From: CAZGSN01 sp964371655 | GTDB lineage: Bacteria; Desulfobacterota; Binatia; HRBIN30 | Reading direction: 5' to 3' | Length of the DNA: 42,364 bases | Assembly: GCA_964371655.1 (NCBI GenBank) | Contig: CAYJOD010000052.1 | Span: 1-42,364 of the forward strand | In this document: one piece after another, positions 26,900 through 35,668 of the stretch | How the letters are laid out: each line of letters starts with the position of its first letter | How positions within the stretch are numbered: the first letter of the stretch is position 1 | Translations under genes and position numbers: made by a program | Notes under the pieces: model-generated | Told to the model about the DNA's origin: nothing | Databases searched by the model: none | Seen by the model: only the letters and a program-made list of their open reading frames with translations

Positions 26900-27711
26900 C
26901 TGCCGTTGCGCCGACTTGCCGAGAGCAGACCGTTGCCGACGAAGTTGAAGGCCGCCACCGTGTAGACGATCGCGATACCTGGAAAGAACATGAGCCATGG
27001 CGCGACGCGAAAATACATCTGGCTGTCACTGATCATGCGCCCCCAGCTCGGCAGCGGCACCGGCACGCCGAGCCCGAGGTAGCTCAGCGCCGATTCGAGT
27101 AGGATCGTGTTCGAGATGTTGAGGGCGCCGAGCACGGCAATGGTGGGCAGGGCATTGGGCAAAAGATGCCGCCAGATCACGCCCGCCGGTCCGGCTCCCA
27201 AGGCCTTTGAGGCGGCGACGAAGTCGCGCTCGCGCAGGGACAACACCTCGCTGCGGACGGCTCGTGCGACACCGGTCCAACTCACCAGCATGATGACGAC
27301 AAACATGGATAGGAGACTGGGTTCGAGGAGCGCAGCCAGAGCGATTGCCAGGAGCAGGATGGGGAAGGCTAGGACGACGTCCGTGGCGCGCATCAGGGCC
27401 GCATCGACCCAGCCGCCGGCGTATCCTGAGCAAAGTCCGACGCCGCTTCCGAGGAGGAGGGCGCCGAGGGTCGCTGAGAACGCAATCAGCAGTGTGGTGC
27501 GGCCGCCGTACAGGAGCCGCGCCAGAACATCGCGCCCGAGCTCGTCGGTGCCGCAGGGGTACAGCACCTGCGGTGGAAGCGGGACTCCGATGCTGTCGGC
27601 AGCCACGCGCAGCGGATCGTGCGCGACCAGAAGTGGTCCGCCGGCAACGATGGCCACGAGCGCGGCAAGCATGACTACGCCGCTGACGAGCAGGGTATCT
27701 CTCATGGTCAA
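26896..27711 (-). CDS. ABC transporter permease, DppC/OppC type
   Basis: Inner-membrane permease (271 aa) with about six membrane segments. The family entry motif is GTDELGRDVLARLLYGGR at 54-71. The EAA loop that docks the ATPase is FVAASKALGAGPAGVIWRHL near 164-183, and the C-terminal LSYLGLGVPVPLPSWGRMI is typical. Overlaps by four bases both with the DppB-type gene upstream and the binding-protein gene downstream, so the three are one operon. Confidence 0.95.
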   Translation of the reverse strand: MTMRDTLLVSGVVMLAALVAIVAGGPLLVAHDPLRVAADSIGVPLPPQVLYPCGTDELGRDVLARLLYGGRTTLLIAFSATLGALLLGSGVGLCSGYAGGWVDAALMRATDVVLAFPILLLAIALAALLEPSLLSMFVVIMLVSWTGVARAVRSEVLSLRERDFVAASKALGAGPAGVIWRHLLPNALPTIAVLGALNISNTILLESALSYLGLGVPVPLPSWGRMISDSQMYFRVAPWLMFFPGIAIVYTVAAFNFVGNGLLSASRRNGR

Positions 27712-28622
27712 CGCTTTCCGATGCGCGGATCGATCAGCGAGTACGTCACGTCAGCGAGGGTGTTGGCGACAACGACAAGAACCGCGCTGAACAGAACCGT
27801 ACCCATGATCATTGGAATGTCTTGGTTGAACGCGGCATCGACGGCGAGTCGACCGATCCCGGGCCAGTTGAACACCGTCTCGGTGAGGACCACGCCACCC
27901 ATCAATCCGGCGACATCGAGCCCAAGCAACGTGACCAACGGAAGCAGGGCGTTGCGCAAGGCGTGGACACCGTAGACCCGCAGCCGCGACAACCCCTTCG
28001 CCTGCGCGGTGCGAATGTAATCCTGGGCGAGAACGTCGCGCAGGCTGCTCGTCATGATGCGAGCATAGTAGCCGGCCAGGCCGAGCCCGAGGGCGCAGGC
28101 CGGGAGAATCACGTTTGCAAAGCCAAATCCTCCCAGCGGCAGGAGTCGAAGGCGGAAGGCGAACACGTAGAGAAGCATCATGCCCACCCAGAAGGCCGGC
28201 AACGACACCGCCACCAGCGCGGCCGCGAGAAGGAGGCGGTCCCACACCGGGTTGTCCCGCACGACGACGAGCAGCGCCACACCGACCCCGACAAGCAGCG
28301 AAAGAAAGACGCTCGTAAGGGCCAGATAGGCGGTTGCCGGCAGGCGCTCGATAATTGCGTGCACGATGATCTCGTTGGTCACGTACGAACGGCCGAGATC
28401 ACCGCGCAGCAATCTCCCCACGTAGATGACGTATTGGACGGCCAGGGGGCGATCCAGGCCGAGCTCCGAGCGGATGCTTGCCACGGTTGCGGCATCCGCC
28501 TTCGGGCCCGCAATCGCTCGTACCGGGTCACTGGGGACAAGGTAGACCAGCGCGAACGTGAGCGCGCTGACTCCGATGAGAACTCCAAGATTGCTGGCGA
28601 CGCGCCCGATCAAGCTGCCCAT
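27708..28622 (-). CDS. ABC transporter permease, DppB/OppB type
   Basis: Inner-membrane permease (304 aa). N-terminal membrane segment LGVLIGVSALTFALVYLVPS then DPVRAIAGP, LGLDRPLAVQYV and RGDLGRSYVTNE are typical of the B subunit; the EAA loop is DYIRTAQAKGLSRLRVYGVH at 201-220, and GVVLTETVFNWPGIGRLAVD follows. The start at 28622 is the first codon that begins the family-like sequence; the open frame runs 128 codons further 5' without similarity. First gene of the transporter operon. No OppD/OppF ATPase gene is in the window. Confidence 0.95.
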   Translation of the reverse strand: MGSLIGRVASNLGVLIGVSALTFALVYLVPSDPVRAIAGPKADAATVASIRSELGLDRPLAVQYVIYVGRLLRGDLGRSYVTNEIIVHAIIERLPATAYLALTSVFLSLLVGVGVALLVVVRDNPVWDRLLLAAALVAVSLPAFWVGMMLLYVFAFRLRLLPLGGFGFANVILPACALGLGLAGYYARIMTSSLRDVLAQDYIRTAQAKGLSRLRVYGVHALRNALLPLVTLLGLDVAGLMGGVVLTETVFNWPGIGRLAVDAAFNQDIPMIMGTVLFSAVLVVVANTLADVTYSLIDPRIGKR

Positions 28623-28941
28623 TCTTACTGCCCTGCTCGGATCCGAACGCGGTGCGTTCGAAAGTGTGCTGACACTGCCAGTCTCGCGGCTTCGACGCCA
28701 GCGCTGGAGCGCTTCTTGATTATCGCTGGTTTTCGGAGAAGGCCTCGACGGGTCAAAACTCACATTTGGTGATGGGGTGCACGATTTCGTTCGGGAGTGG
28801 CGTGGAGGCTGTACAACTTGGAGCATCGGCATAGCTCCGCAACCAGGGGGAGCCAAGTGAGTCTTCGCGATATCACTAATTGTTATCTCTTTTTCCCTTG
28901 GACACGGCGCGTTTTCTGATAGATTTCTTGGCAGACACCTT
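28623..28941. other. Divergent promoter region, transporter / NtrC-type regulator
   Basis: Should contain promoters for both the dppB-type operon and the sigma-54 activator. The end next to the activator (28875-28940) is A/T-rich (TAATTGTTATCTCTTTTTCC). No gene is supported and no clear -24/-12 (GG-N10-GC) site was found. Confidence 0.4.
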
Positions 28942-30291
28942 ATGACAAACGCACCGATACTGGTCGTAGACGACAATAGTGATAACCGGCGATTGCTCGA
29001 ATACATGCTGCGGCGCGGCGGCTATTTGTCGCGGCTGGCGGCTTCGCCGCAGGAAGCTCTCAGCAGTTACGATGTGACCATGCCGGTAGCGATCCTCGAT
29101 CTGACCATGCCGGGCATGGACGGCATCGAGCTGTTCCGGCGACTGCGTCAGGTCAATCCGTCTCTGCAAGCCATCGTGGTCACCGCGTACGGGTCTGTCG
29201 AACGGGCCGTGGAGGCGATGAAGGCGGGGGCGATGGATTTTCTCAGCAAGCCGGTCACCTCCGAGGTCCTGCTTGCCCTGGTTGAGAAGGCGCTGACGAT
29301 GAGCTCGCTGGTGGCAGAGAACCAGCGGCTGCGTGAGGCGGTCGAAGGCAAATACGATTTCTCCAATTTGGTGGCGCGCTCGGCGGCGATGCAAAGGGTG
29401 TTGCCATTGATCCAGGAGGCGGCGCGTTGCGACGTGATCGTGCTGATTACGGGGGAGAGCGGCGCCGGCAAGGAAGTGTTGGCGCGCTCGATCCACTACA
29501 ATAGCGCGCGCAGCAATCTTCCATTCTTCGCGATCAACTGTGCCGCGATTCCTGAGCAGTTGGTGGAGAGTGAGCTGTTCGGTTACGAGAAGGGAGCGTT
29601 TTCCGGTGCGCAGCAGCGCAAAGCCGGGCTTCTCGAGCAGGCGGCCGAGGGCACGTTGCTGCTCGATGAAATTGGCGATCTGCCGTTGCCGGCGCAAGCG
29701 AAGCTGCTTCGCCTCATCGAAACAAAGGAAATGATTCCCCTGGGCGCAACGCAGGCCGTGAAGGTGCGCGCTCGCATCATGACCGCCACCAATGCCGACC
29801 TGCGCGAACGGGTTCGGGCTCGTCAGTTCCGCGAGGATCTGTTCTTCCGTCTCAATGTCTTTCCGATTCACATCCCGCCGTTGCGCGAGCGTCGAGAGGA
29901 CATTCTGCCATTGGCCTCGCGTATCCTGTCGCGATTGGCACAGGAAACCGGCAAGGAGCTCCCGGGGTTCTCGCAGGACGCGGTGGACTACATGCTGAGG
30001 GTACGCTGGGAGGGCAACGTCAGGGAGCTCGCCAACGCGATCGAGCGGGCGGTGATCATCAGCCGCGGCAATCTCATCGCCGCCGAGGATTTTCCACTCG
30101 AGCCTGCGACTTTGGAGAGGGCCTCGCAGGTTGCCGTGCAGGGGCTCGACTTATCGTCGACCGAGCGCGCGATGCTGCTGCAGGCGCTGGATCGGTCGGG
30201 CAACAACCTCAGTCGGGCGGCGCGCTTGCTCGGAATCGGGCGCGGCGCGTTGCGCTACCGGTTGGAGAAGCACGGGATCGAACTGAAGTAG
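28942..30291 (+). CDS. Sigma-54-dependent response regulator, NtrC family
   Basis: Cytoplasmic activator (449 aa) with three domains: receiver (1-120; acidic pocket DD at 10-11, phosphoacceptor Asp53 in ILDLTMPGMDG, Thr81, Lys103), AAA+ (about 141-370; Walker A GESGAGKE 171-178, sigma-54 contact loop GAFSGA 218-223, Walker B LLLDEIGD 239-246) and a C-terminal FIS-type HTH (SRAARLLGIGRGALRYRLEK). The contact loop reads GAFSGA instead of GAFTGA, a conservative change. No histidine kinase gene is adjacent, so it is an orphan here. The divergent peptide transporter is a possible target. Confidence 0.96.
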   Translation: MTNAPILVVDDNSDNRRLLEYMLRRGGYLSRLAASPQEALSSYDVTMPVAILDLTMPGMDGIELFRRLRQVNPSLQAIVVTAYGSVERAVEAMKAGAMDFLSKPVTSEVLLALVEKALTMSSLVAENQRLREAVEGKYDFSNLVARSAAMQRVLPLIQEAARCDVIVLITGESGAGKEVLARSIHYNSARSNLPFFAINCAAIPEQLVESELFGYEKGAFSGAQQRKAGLLEQAAEGTLLLDEIGDLPLPAQAKLLRLIETKEMIPLGATQAVKVRARIMTATNADLRERVRARQFREDLFFRLNVFPIHIPPLRERREDILPLASRILSRLAQETGKELPGFSQDAVDYMLRVRWEGNVRELANAIERAVIISRGNLIAAEDFPLEPATLERASQVAVQGLDLSSTERAMLLQALDRSGNNLSRAARLLGIGRGALRYRLEKHGIELK

Positions 30292-30311
30292 AGTTTTAGG
30301 GGTTCGACAGT

Positions 30312-30344
30312 CCGTCAAGAAGCGTCGTCGTCGCTTCCTGACGG
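30312..30344. terminator. Hairpin after the NtrC-family gene
   Basis: CCGTCAAGAAGCG (30312-30324) pairs with CGCTTCCTGACGG (30332-30344), 12 of 13 positions, with a 7-base loop TCGTCGT. It starts about 20 bp past the stop. There is no U run, so it may slow or end transcription with help or merely protect the 3' end. Confidence 0.5.
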
Positions 30345-30435
30345 TCGCGCTTCAGGTCCATTGCCCTGGCCTTACGCGAGCGTTCCGACCCCCGATGCCC
30401 GCAGCGTCAATCGAGTTTTCGACGCGCTGCCGGCG

Positions 30436-30861
30436 CTAGGAGCGGAGTGCCTGGGTCAACTTGTCGCGGACGCGTTGATAATCGCCCTGCAGGCGCGGTG
30501 AAATCGCCTCACCGTCGAACTGCTCCAAGCTGCGAGTAAACGTCGTCACGGCCAGCACGAAGTCGCGCATCTGCTCTTCACTCCAGCGCGATGTCTCTTC
30601 CGCCTGCTCGCGAATCTGTCGCAGCAGTCCCTCGACATCCTGATAAATCTGCTCACGGGTGACGGTATCCACTCGCGGCGCGCGCGATGAATGATCGCCA
30701 CCACCACCACCGCCGCGGTGCGGACGGCCACCACCGCCGCCTCCACCACCACCGCCGCCGCCGCCACCGCCGCCGCGCCCCTGTGGGCGCTGGCGCCGTC
30801 GACGGCGCCGCGACTGGCCTCCATTCGGTCCATGCGAATTCTGGGATTCTCCGCCATCCAT
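30436..30861 (-). CDS. Arg/Gly-rich low-complexity protein with helical C-terminus
   Basis: Protein of 141 aa, no family recognised. N-terminal half: SRRRRRRQRPQGR followed by long glycine runs, RPHRGGGGGG, resembling RGG-type RNA-binding tails. C-terminal half (about 65-141): charged amphipathic helices (REQIYQDVEGLLRQIREQAE, WSEEQMRDFVLAVTTFTRSL) probably forming a helical bundle. GGAG lies about eight bases before the ATG. Codon use in the C-terminal half looks coding, while the glycine run is a CCACCG-type repeat on the plus strand and could vary in length. A nucleic-acid-binding role is inferred from composition only. Confidence 0.65.
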   Translation of the reverse strand: MDGGESQNSHGPNGGQSRRRRRRQRPQGRGGGGGGGGGGGGGGGGRPHRGGGGGGDHSSRAPRVDTVTREQIYQDVEGLLRQIREQAEETSRWSEEQMRDFVLAVTTFTRSLEQFDGEAISPRLQGDYQRVRDKLTQALRS

Positions 30862-31462
30862 TTCGTCTACTCCACTCGGTTGTGCGCCTGGCGTGCCGCC
30901 GTCACGTAGAAAGGGACTGTTGCCGCTCTACGGAATGTTGGCCGAGGTCACCTCACGCTATAGTCGGTCGTCGAACTGTTCGACCTCGCCGGACGGCGGC
31001 CACCGAACCACCGGTTATGCCACTATTGGAGATGCACTCTCGTCTCCCGCATCCAGTACAACCGCCTGGGCGGGAACGTCAGCATCCGACGCCTTCTGTT
31101 CTAGTCACCCTTCAAGCGTAAGGGAAGTCTTGAGCTGCAACATTATTTGAGGGTGCATCGAGAGGAGTGGGGCGGAGGGGAAGGTCTTGCATTCTGGGTT
31201 GCGACCGCGACCCGGCGTATGAATCGCCTCCCAGCAGCGGAACGCTTCCCGCGCTCGTGATCGCCGGGGTACGATCGCATGCCGGTCAATTCGATGATAT
31301 GGAGACGCGCAACGCAACCACAAACGGGGCTGACTGCTCACCACTCGGGTGCGGGGGGCATCCCAGACGGATTCACGGGATCACCGAAACACGCTCCCCA
31401 CGGGCAGATCGTGCCAGGTAGATGGAAAGCATGCGCCGGTCTTACACCTCGATCACCGTTTC
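30862..31462. other. 601-bp region without recognised gene
   Basis: Divergent spacer between the Arg/Gly-rich gene and the MerR-TPR gene. Frames in it have no recognisable similarity or ribosome-binding sites. Local A/T enrichment occurs at about 31125-31150 (TGCAACATTATTTGAGG), a possible promoter area. Nothing else could be supported. Confidence 0.4.
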
Positions 31463-32341
31463 ATGACTGAGTCGCGCGGCCGCAAAGCGACGGCGACAAC
31501 GTGCCCATTCACTACTGCCGAGGTGGCGCGGACACTGGGTGTGTCATCGGCCAAGGTCCGCGCCTTGTCTCGCGCCGGGGTGTGCGCACCGACACGCCAA
31601 GGACGCGCGCTGCAGTTCAGATTTCAAGACCTCGTCCTGCTGCGCGCTGCTCTGGGGCTTATGAGCGCGAAGGTGCCGCTACCGCGACTGCGCCGTGCCC
31701 TAACTGCCCTGGCCAAGCAACTCACGCCGCAGCGTCCACTGAGTGGCGTGCGCATCTACGCCGACGGTAAGAACGTCGTAGCACGCGCCGGAACGACGGT
31801 CTGGCAGCCCGATAGCGGTCAGTTGCTGTTCTCGTTTGCCGTCGACGATCTGGCGCGGCGCGCCCGCGGGATTGGCGTATGGCGACAATCCCAACGACGG
31901 GATCGGCCGCCGCGAGCGCCACAGCGTGCGAATGCCGCGGCATGTTTCGAGCGCGGTCTGAGCCTCGAGAGCAGAGGCGACGAAGGCGGTGCCGAGCAGG
32001 CGTATCAACGCGCCACGGAGATCGACCCGGGAATGGCGGACGCGTACACCAACCGCGGGCGGCTCGCCCACAAGCGCGGCGACATCGACGAAGCGTCACG
32101 CCTCTACCGTCGTGCCCTTGCGCTCGCGCCTCGCGATCCCATTGTGCACTACAATCTTGCGCTCGCGCTCGAGAGCAAGCAGCGCTTCTCGACGGCGATA
32201 TCGCACTACGCGCGCGCTTTAGAGCTCGACCCCAACTTCGCCGACGCCCATTTCAATCTTGCGCGGCTGCTGGAAATGTCCGGTCACCGCAGCCAGGCGC
32301 TCAAGCATCTCGTGATCTACAAGCGCCTCACCGAATCGTGA
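31463..32341 (+). CDS. MerR-type HTH and TPR fusion protein
   Basis: Protein of 292 aa. N-terminal MerR-like winged helix (about 15-85: FTTAEVARTLGVSSAKVRAL ... RFQDLVLLRAALGLMSAKVP), a linker with short beta strands (GVRIYADGKNVVARAGTTVW), then TPR repeats from about 155 to the end (AEQAYQRATEIDPGMADAYT, EASRLYRRALALAPRDPIVH, AISHYARALELDPNFADAHF). No effector-binding domain typical of MerR regulators; the TPR may replace the dimerisation/effector part. The start at 31463 (MTESRGRK) lacks a clear ribosome-binding site; the frame is open upstream to 31349. The target is unknown. Confidence 0.85.
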   Translation: MTESRGRKATATTCPFTTAEVARTLGVSSAKVRALSRAGVCAPTRQGRALQFRFQDLVLLRAALGLMSAKVPLPRLRRALTALAKQLTPQRPLSGVRIYADGKNVVARAGTTVWQPDSGQLLFSFAVDDLARRARGIGVWRQSQRRDRPPRAPQRANAAACFERGLSLESRGDEGGAEQAYQRATEIDPGMADAYTNRGRLAHKRGDIDEASRLYRRALALAPRDPIVHYNLALALESKQRFSTAISHYARALELDPNFADAHFNLARLLEMSGHRSQALKHLVIYKRLTES

Positions 32342-32445
32342 GCGGGTCGCAAGCGGTCAGTCTCGAGAAGGTGTAAGGGGAAGGGGCCTGGCGCTGGAGC
32401 GCCGTACAGCCGGCGGCGGGACGATCGTTGCAGAAACTCAGAGCT

Positions 32446-32588
32446 TGTGAAGAAATCGCGGTGCCGCATCCGCCGCACCTCGGTGCGCACGGCGCAGCCT
32501 ACGAAAACGTCAGGCACTTCTCTGTAGGCGGTAGGGTGCGCCGCGCGCACCGATCGGACATTTGACCGTACAAACGGATTTCTTCACA
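32446..32588. repeat. MITE-like palindromic element
   Basis: Perfect 12-bp terminal inverted repeats TGTGAAGAAATC (32446-32457) and GATTTCTTCACA (32577-32588). Inner arms CGGTGCGCACGGCGCAGCC (about 32490) and GGTAGGGTGCGCCGCGCGCACC (about 32529) are also inverted partners. The inner right arm matches the copy at 5849-5880. It fills the space between two convergent genes and could act as a bidirectional terminator. No transposase is encoded. Confidence 0.7.
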
Positions 32589-32593
32589 GCCTC

Positions 32594-33553
32594 TCAGGGC
32601 TCGCCGTTCGTCTGATCGTCCATGTCCTTGATCAGATCAGTGATCTTGGTCGCGGCCTTCAGCTTTGCGGCCAGCAACTCGGTACGCTTGCGTTCGTCGT
32701 TGAGGCTGCTGCGTAGAGCGGCATTCTCGGCGCGAATGGCGGCGACGGCATCGGCACGGCCCCCGGAGCTGGATCGGAGGTTTTGCAGGCGCCTCTCGAG
32801 CTCGGAGGCACGCCGTTGGCTGATGGCGACGCTACGATCCAAGCTTTCCAAGATCCTACGTTTATCCTCCTCGAGCTTGCGCAAGCGCACGCGCATCTCG
32901 CCGTTCTCCGTTGCCGCACCGGAGGCGACGACCGGCCTGGCTTTCTCGATCTGCAGAGTGCGCAGTTGCTCGGAAATCTGCTCGCGCGTACGGCGTTCCT
33001 GATCGAGGGTACGGCGCAGCTCGACCAGCTCTTGCTTCACGGCGAGGAAGTCGGCTTCGGGGACCCTCGAATCGCCGAAGACGGGAGCTGAGGTCTCGAT
33101 CTTGAGCCGCGCCAGCTCCTTCTCCATCGATTCGCGCCGTTGTTGCTCGCGGCTCAGGGCCTGGCGCAGTGAGGCAATGATCGTCTGTGGGGCCTCGCCC
33201 TCCGTGGGCTCCTCGGCAGCGATTCCGGGCGGGAGAGTCGCTGGTGTATGTCCCCACAATTCCGGGGCCGACGGCTTGCCGCGAGCGGCCCCTCGCGCCC
33301 CGATCTGGCGCCGTGTCGCTTCCAACTCGCGCTGTAACTGTTCGACCTGACGGGTGCTGTCGTCGAGGCGATGCTCCAGCTCGACGCTGCGCTTTCGCGC
33401 TTCGACAAGCTCGACCTCCCCGTCCATACCCTCTGGCGCGAGCTCCGTATCGGAAGCGGCCACAGCTGTCGGTACACGGCTCCGTTTGCCGAGTCTGCCG
33501 CAACCAGGGGCGAGCAACAGGCAAAGGCAAAACACTCCGAGCCTTCGCGTCAT
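32594..33553 (-). CDS. Coiled-coil lipoprotein
   Basis: Envelope lipoprotein (319 aa), family not recognised. Signal TRRLGVFCLCLLLAPGCGRL has lipobox APGC (Cys18). The mature chain is strongly charged and helical with long heptad stretches (ELVEARKRSVELEHRLDDST ... QLQRELEATRRQ; LRQALSREQQRRESMEKELA; ERRTREQISEQLRTLQIEKA; MRVRLRKLEEDKRRILESLD), broken by a Gly/Pro-rich hinge around 80-115. The start at 33553 gives a clean signal peptide; earlier in-frame ATGs exist at 33577 and 33610. Probably a periplasmic, outer-membrane-tethered rod; the role is unknown. Confidence 0.8.
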   Translation of the reverse strand: MTRRLGVFCLCLLLAPGCGRLGKRSRVPTAVAASDTELAPEGMDGEVELVEARKRSVELEHRLDDSTRQVEQLQRELEATRRQIGARGAARGKPSAPELWGHTPATLPPGIAAEEPTEGEAPQTIIASLRQALSREQQRRESMEKELARLKIETSAPVFGDSRVPEADFLAVKQELVELRRTLDQERRTREQISEQLRTLQIEKARPVVASGAATENGEMRVRLRKLEEDKRRILESLDRSVAISQRRASELERRLQNLRSSSGGRADAVAAIRAENAALRSSLNDERKRTELLAAKLKAATKITDLIKDMDDQTNGEP

Positions 33554-33652
33554 TCGCGGTTTCCAGGGATCAAGCATCGCGCCCGGCACGCTAGCCGGTT
33601 GATGTAACATTGTCTAGCGAAACAAACGGGTTGGCACGTCGCTACGCTGAGA

Positions 33653-34411
33653 TCAGAAGCGCTCCCAGACGATCTCTTCGTAGTCGGTGCGACAGGGTGG
33701 GCCGTTGGCGAACCACATTCGCATATGCGCGGCCACGGCGCTGTAAACGATGATGGTAGAGGATCGCGTTCCGTAACCGTCGCGATGCACACACAGATTG
33801 TTGGGCGGGCCATCCGAACGTGGATCGAGGGGTGTCGAGTGGTCGGACAACACCGCTTTGATGGCGCCTAGAAACTCAGCCAGCTGCGCCAGGTTGAGCA
33901 GGGGTGCGGCGGCTTCGAAGAAGCCCACAGACTTGGCAATGCGCGGACACTCCATATCGTTCAGCTCGAGGTTCGTCAGCAGATGGAGTCCGGGCGTGAG
34001 CGTAGTGCACAACATGTGTCCGCTGAAATTGCCGACCACGCATGCCTGGTCCGGAGACGCGAGCAGGAGATTGAATGGATTATAGGCGGCGCTCGATCGA
34101 CCGCAGATCTCTTGCGCCGCGGCCGCGGGAGTACGCGCACGCAACGCGTCCAAGCACAGCAGTCCGCGCGAGCGTCGGCGCGAGTCGAGTGGCTGGCTGG
34201 TGCGCCGGTTCAACAAGCCGGCGACAACGTTGTGGGAGTTGACTCCGAGCCAGGTCCCGCCGGCCTGCACGTCCTGCCCCCCGATGATGCGCGGATCGTC
34301 GCAGAGAGAATGCGGTGGGAGGGTAGGGCGGTCGAGGAACTCGTCGCGATTGGCGGCGATGACGAGCGGAAAGTCGCGACTCAGTTGGAAGTAGATGGCG
34401 AGAGTGCACAC
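33653..34411 (-). CDS. NRDE-family (TANGO2-like) protein
   Basis: Protein of 252 aa of the NRDE family, related to Ntn-hydrolase-like TANGO2 proteins. It begins CTLAIYFQLSRDFPLVIAAN, with the name-giving NRDE motif at about 22-25, and GGQDVQAGGTWLGVNSHNVV follows. The start is placed at GTG 34411 so that Cys2 follows the initiator, as in relatives where this Cys is the expected N-terminal nucleophile. The open frame goes on to 34531, but those 40 residues lack similarity. The biochemical role is unsettled (heme or lipid handling has been proposed for eukaryotic relatives). Confidence 0.88.
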   Translation of the reverse strand: MCTLAIYFQLSRDFPLVIAANRDEFLDRPTLPPHSLCDDPRIIGGQDVQAGGTWLGVNSHNVVAGLLNRRTSQPLDSRRRSRGLLCLDALRARTPAAAAQEICGRSSAAYNPFNLLLASPDQACVVGNFSGHMLCTTLTPGLHLLTNLELNDMECPRIAKSVGFFEAAAPLLNLAQLAEFLGAIKAVLSDHSTPLDPRSDGPPNNLCVHRDGYGTRSSTIIVYSAVAAHMRMWFANGPPCRTDYEEIVWERF

Positions 34412-34678
34412 GGCGAAGTCCCCAGTGAAACGGGTCGGAGTTTGGTCGGTGGCGAATTGCGAAGTGCGGATCGGGATCCGTAATCCACAATCTGACATCC
34501 CTACTCGGCCCTTGGTGTCCACATGATTCAACCCTTCCTTGCGTCCTTGGGCACAGATTCGACGGCGATGAGTCTATTACTGCTCTGGCGCCGTCGCGGC
34601 AATCTCGTGTCACGTCCGTGGAGGCGGCCGGGCGCCGACTTAATTGTGTAAGGGTAGGGCGTATGTTACTCGCTGCCC

Positions 34679-35662
34679 ATGTCCGTAAGCGCCACATTCC
34701 ATTCGATCGACGACGTCGTCGAGCGCTTTGGCAAGCAGAATTACATCTGCAGCCGCCGCATCGCGACGGTCGTCTACTTGGCAAGCCATCTGGACAAACC
34801 CATTCTCGTCGAAGGTCCAGCCGGTGTCGGCAAGACCGAGCTTGCCAAGGTGCTAGCCGCCTCTCTCGGCCACGAGCTGATTCGCTTGCAGTGCTACGAA
34901 GGCCTCGACGAAGCCAAGGCTCTGTACGAGTGGGAGTACGCCAAGCAGCTCCTCTACACTCAAATTCTCAAGGACAAGATCAGCGAGATCGTCGGCGCCG
35001 CCAAGAACCTGAGGGAAGCGGTTGATCGCATCGCCAGCGAGGACGACGTGTTCTTCTCCGACCGCTTCATTCTACCGCGCCCGCTTCTGCGCGCGATCTC
35101 GGCGCCGAATCCGACAGTTCTCTTGATCGACGAGATCGACAAGTCGGACACCGAGTTCGAGGCGTTTCTGCTCGAGGTGCTCAGCGACTTTCAAGTAAGC
35201 GTCCCCGAGCTCGGGACGTTGAAAGCGAAGCACATCCCGCTGGTTGTCCTCACCAGCAATAACGCGCGAGAGATGTCAGACGCTCTCAAGCGCCGCTGTT
35301 TGCACTTGTACATCGATTTCCCCGCCGCCAATCAGGAGCTGGAGATCGTGCGCCTCAAGGTGCCGGGCATCTCCGCCACGCTCGCGGCGGAGGTCGTCAC
35401 CGTTGTCCATCGCATCCGCCAGCTCGATCTGAAGAAGGCGCCCAGTATCAGCGAGACTCTCGATTGGGCCAAGGCGCTGACGCTCTTGAACGCGGATCAA
35501 TTGGACGACGAAACCATCAACGACACGCTCAATACGATTTTGAAATACGAAGGGGACATCCGTAAAGCCCAGGACGAGCTCAAGGATTACGTGCAAAAGC
35601 AGAAGAGCAAGCGAGCGGCGACGGAGAAGGGGAGCGAGTCGGAGAAAGACCTGCTGCATTAG
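34679..35662 (+). CDS. MoxR-family AAA+ ATPase
   Basis: AAA+ chaperone-like ATPase (327 aa) of the MoxR class. Walker A EGPAGVGKTELAK at 45-57, Walker B VLLIDEIDKSD at 147-157, sensor/arginine-finger area VVLTSNNAREMSDALKRRCL. Such ATPases work with a VWA partner to insert cofactors or mature enzyme complexes (for example CoxD with CoxE). The C-terminus is a charged tail (KQKSKRAATEKGSESEKDLL). The VWA partner starts 6 bp downstream, so they are one operon. No carbon monoxide dehydrogenase or dehydrogenase client is adjacent; the client is unknown. Confidence 0.95.
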   Translation: MSVSATFHSIDDVVERFGKQNYICSRRIATVVYLASHLDKPILVEGPAGVGKTELAKVLAASLGHELIRLQCYEGLDEAKALYEWEYAKQLLYTQILKDKISEIVGAAKNLREAVDRIASEDDVFFSDRFILPRPLLRAISAPNPTVLLIDEIDKSDTEFEAFLLEVLSDFQVSVPELGTLKAKHIPLVVLTSNNAREMSDALKRRCLHLYIDFPAANQELEIVRLKVPGISATLAAEVVTVVHRIRQLDLKKAPSISETLDWAKALTLLNADQLDDETINDTLNTILKYEGDIRKAQDELKDYVQKQKSKRAATEKGSESEKDLLH

Positions 35663-35668
35663 GGCGCG

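Noticed and set aside
28623..29006. 128-residue N-terminal extension of the DppB-type permease
   Set aside because: It would overlap the divergent activator's start and has no membrane or family features before residue 129.
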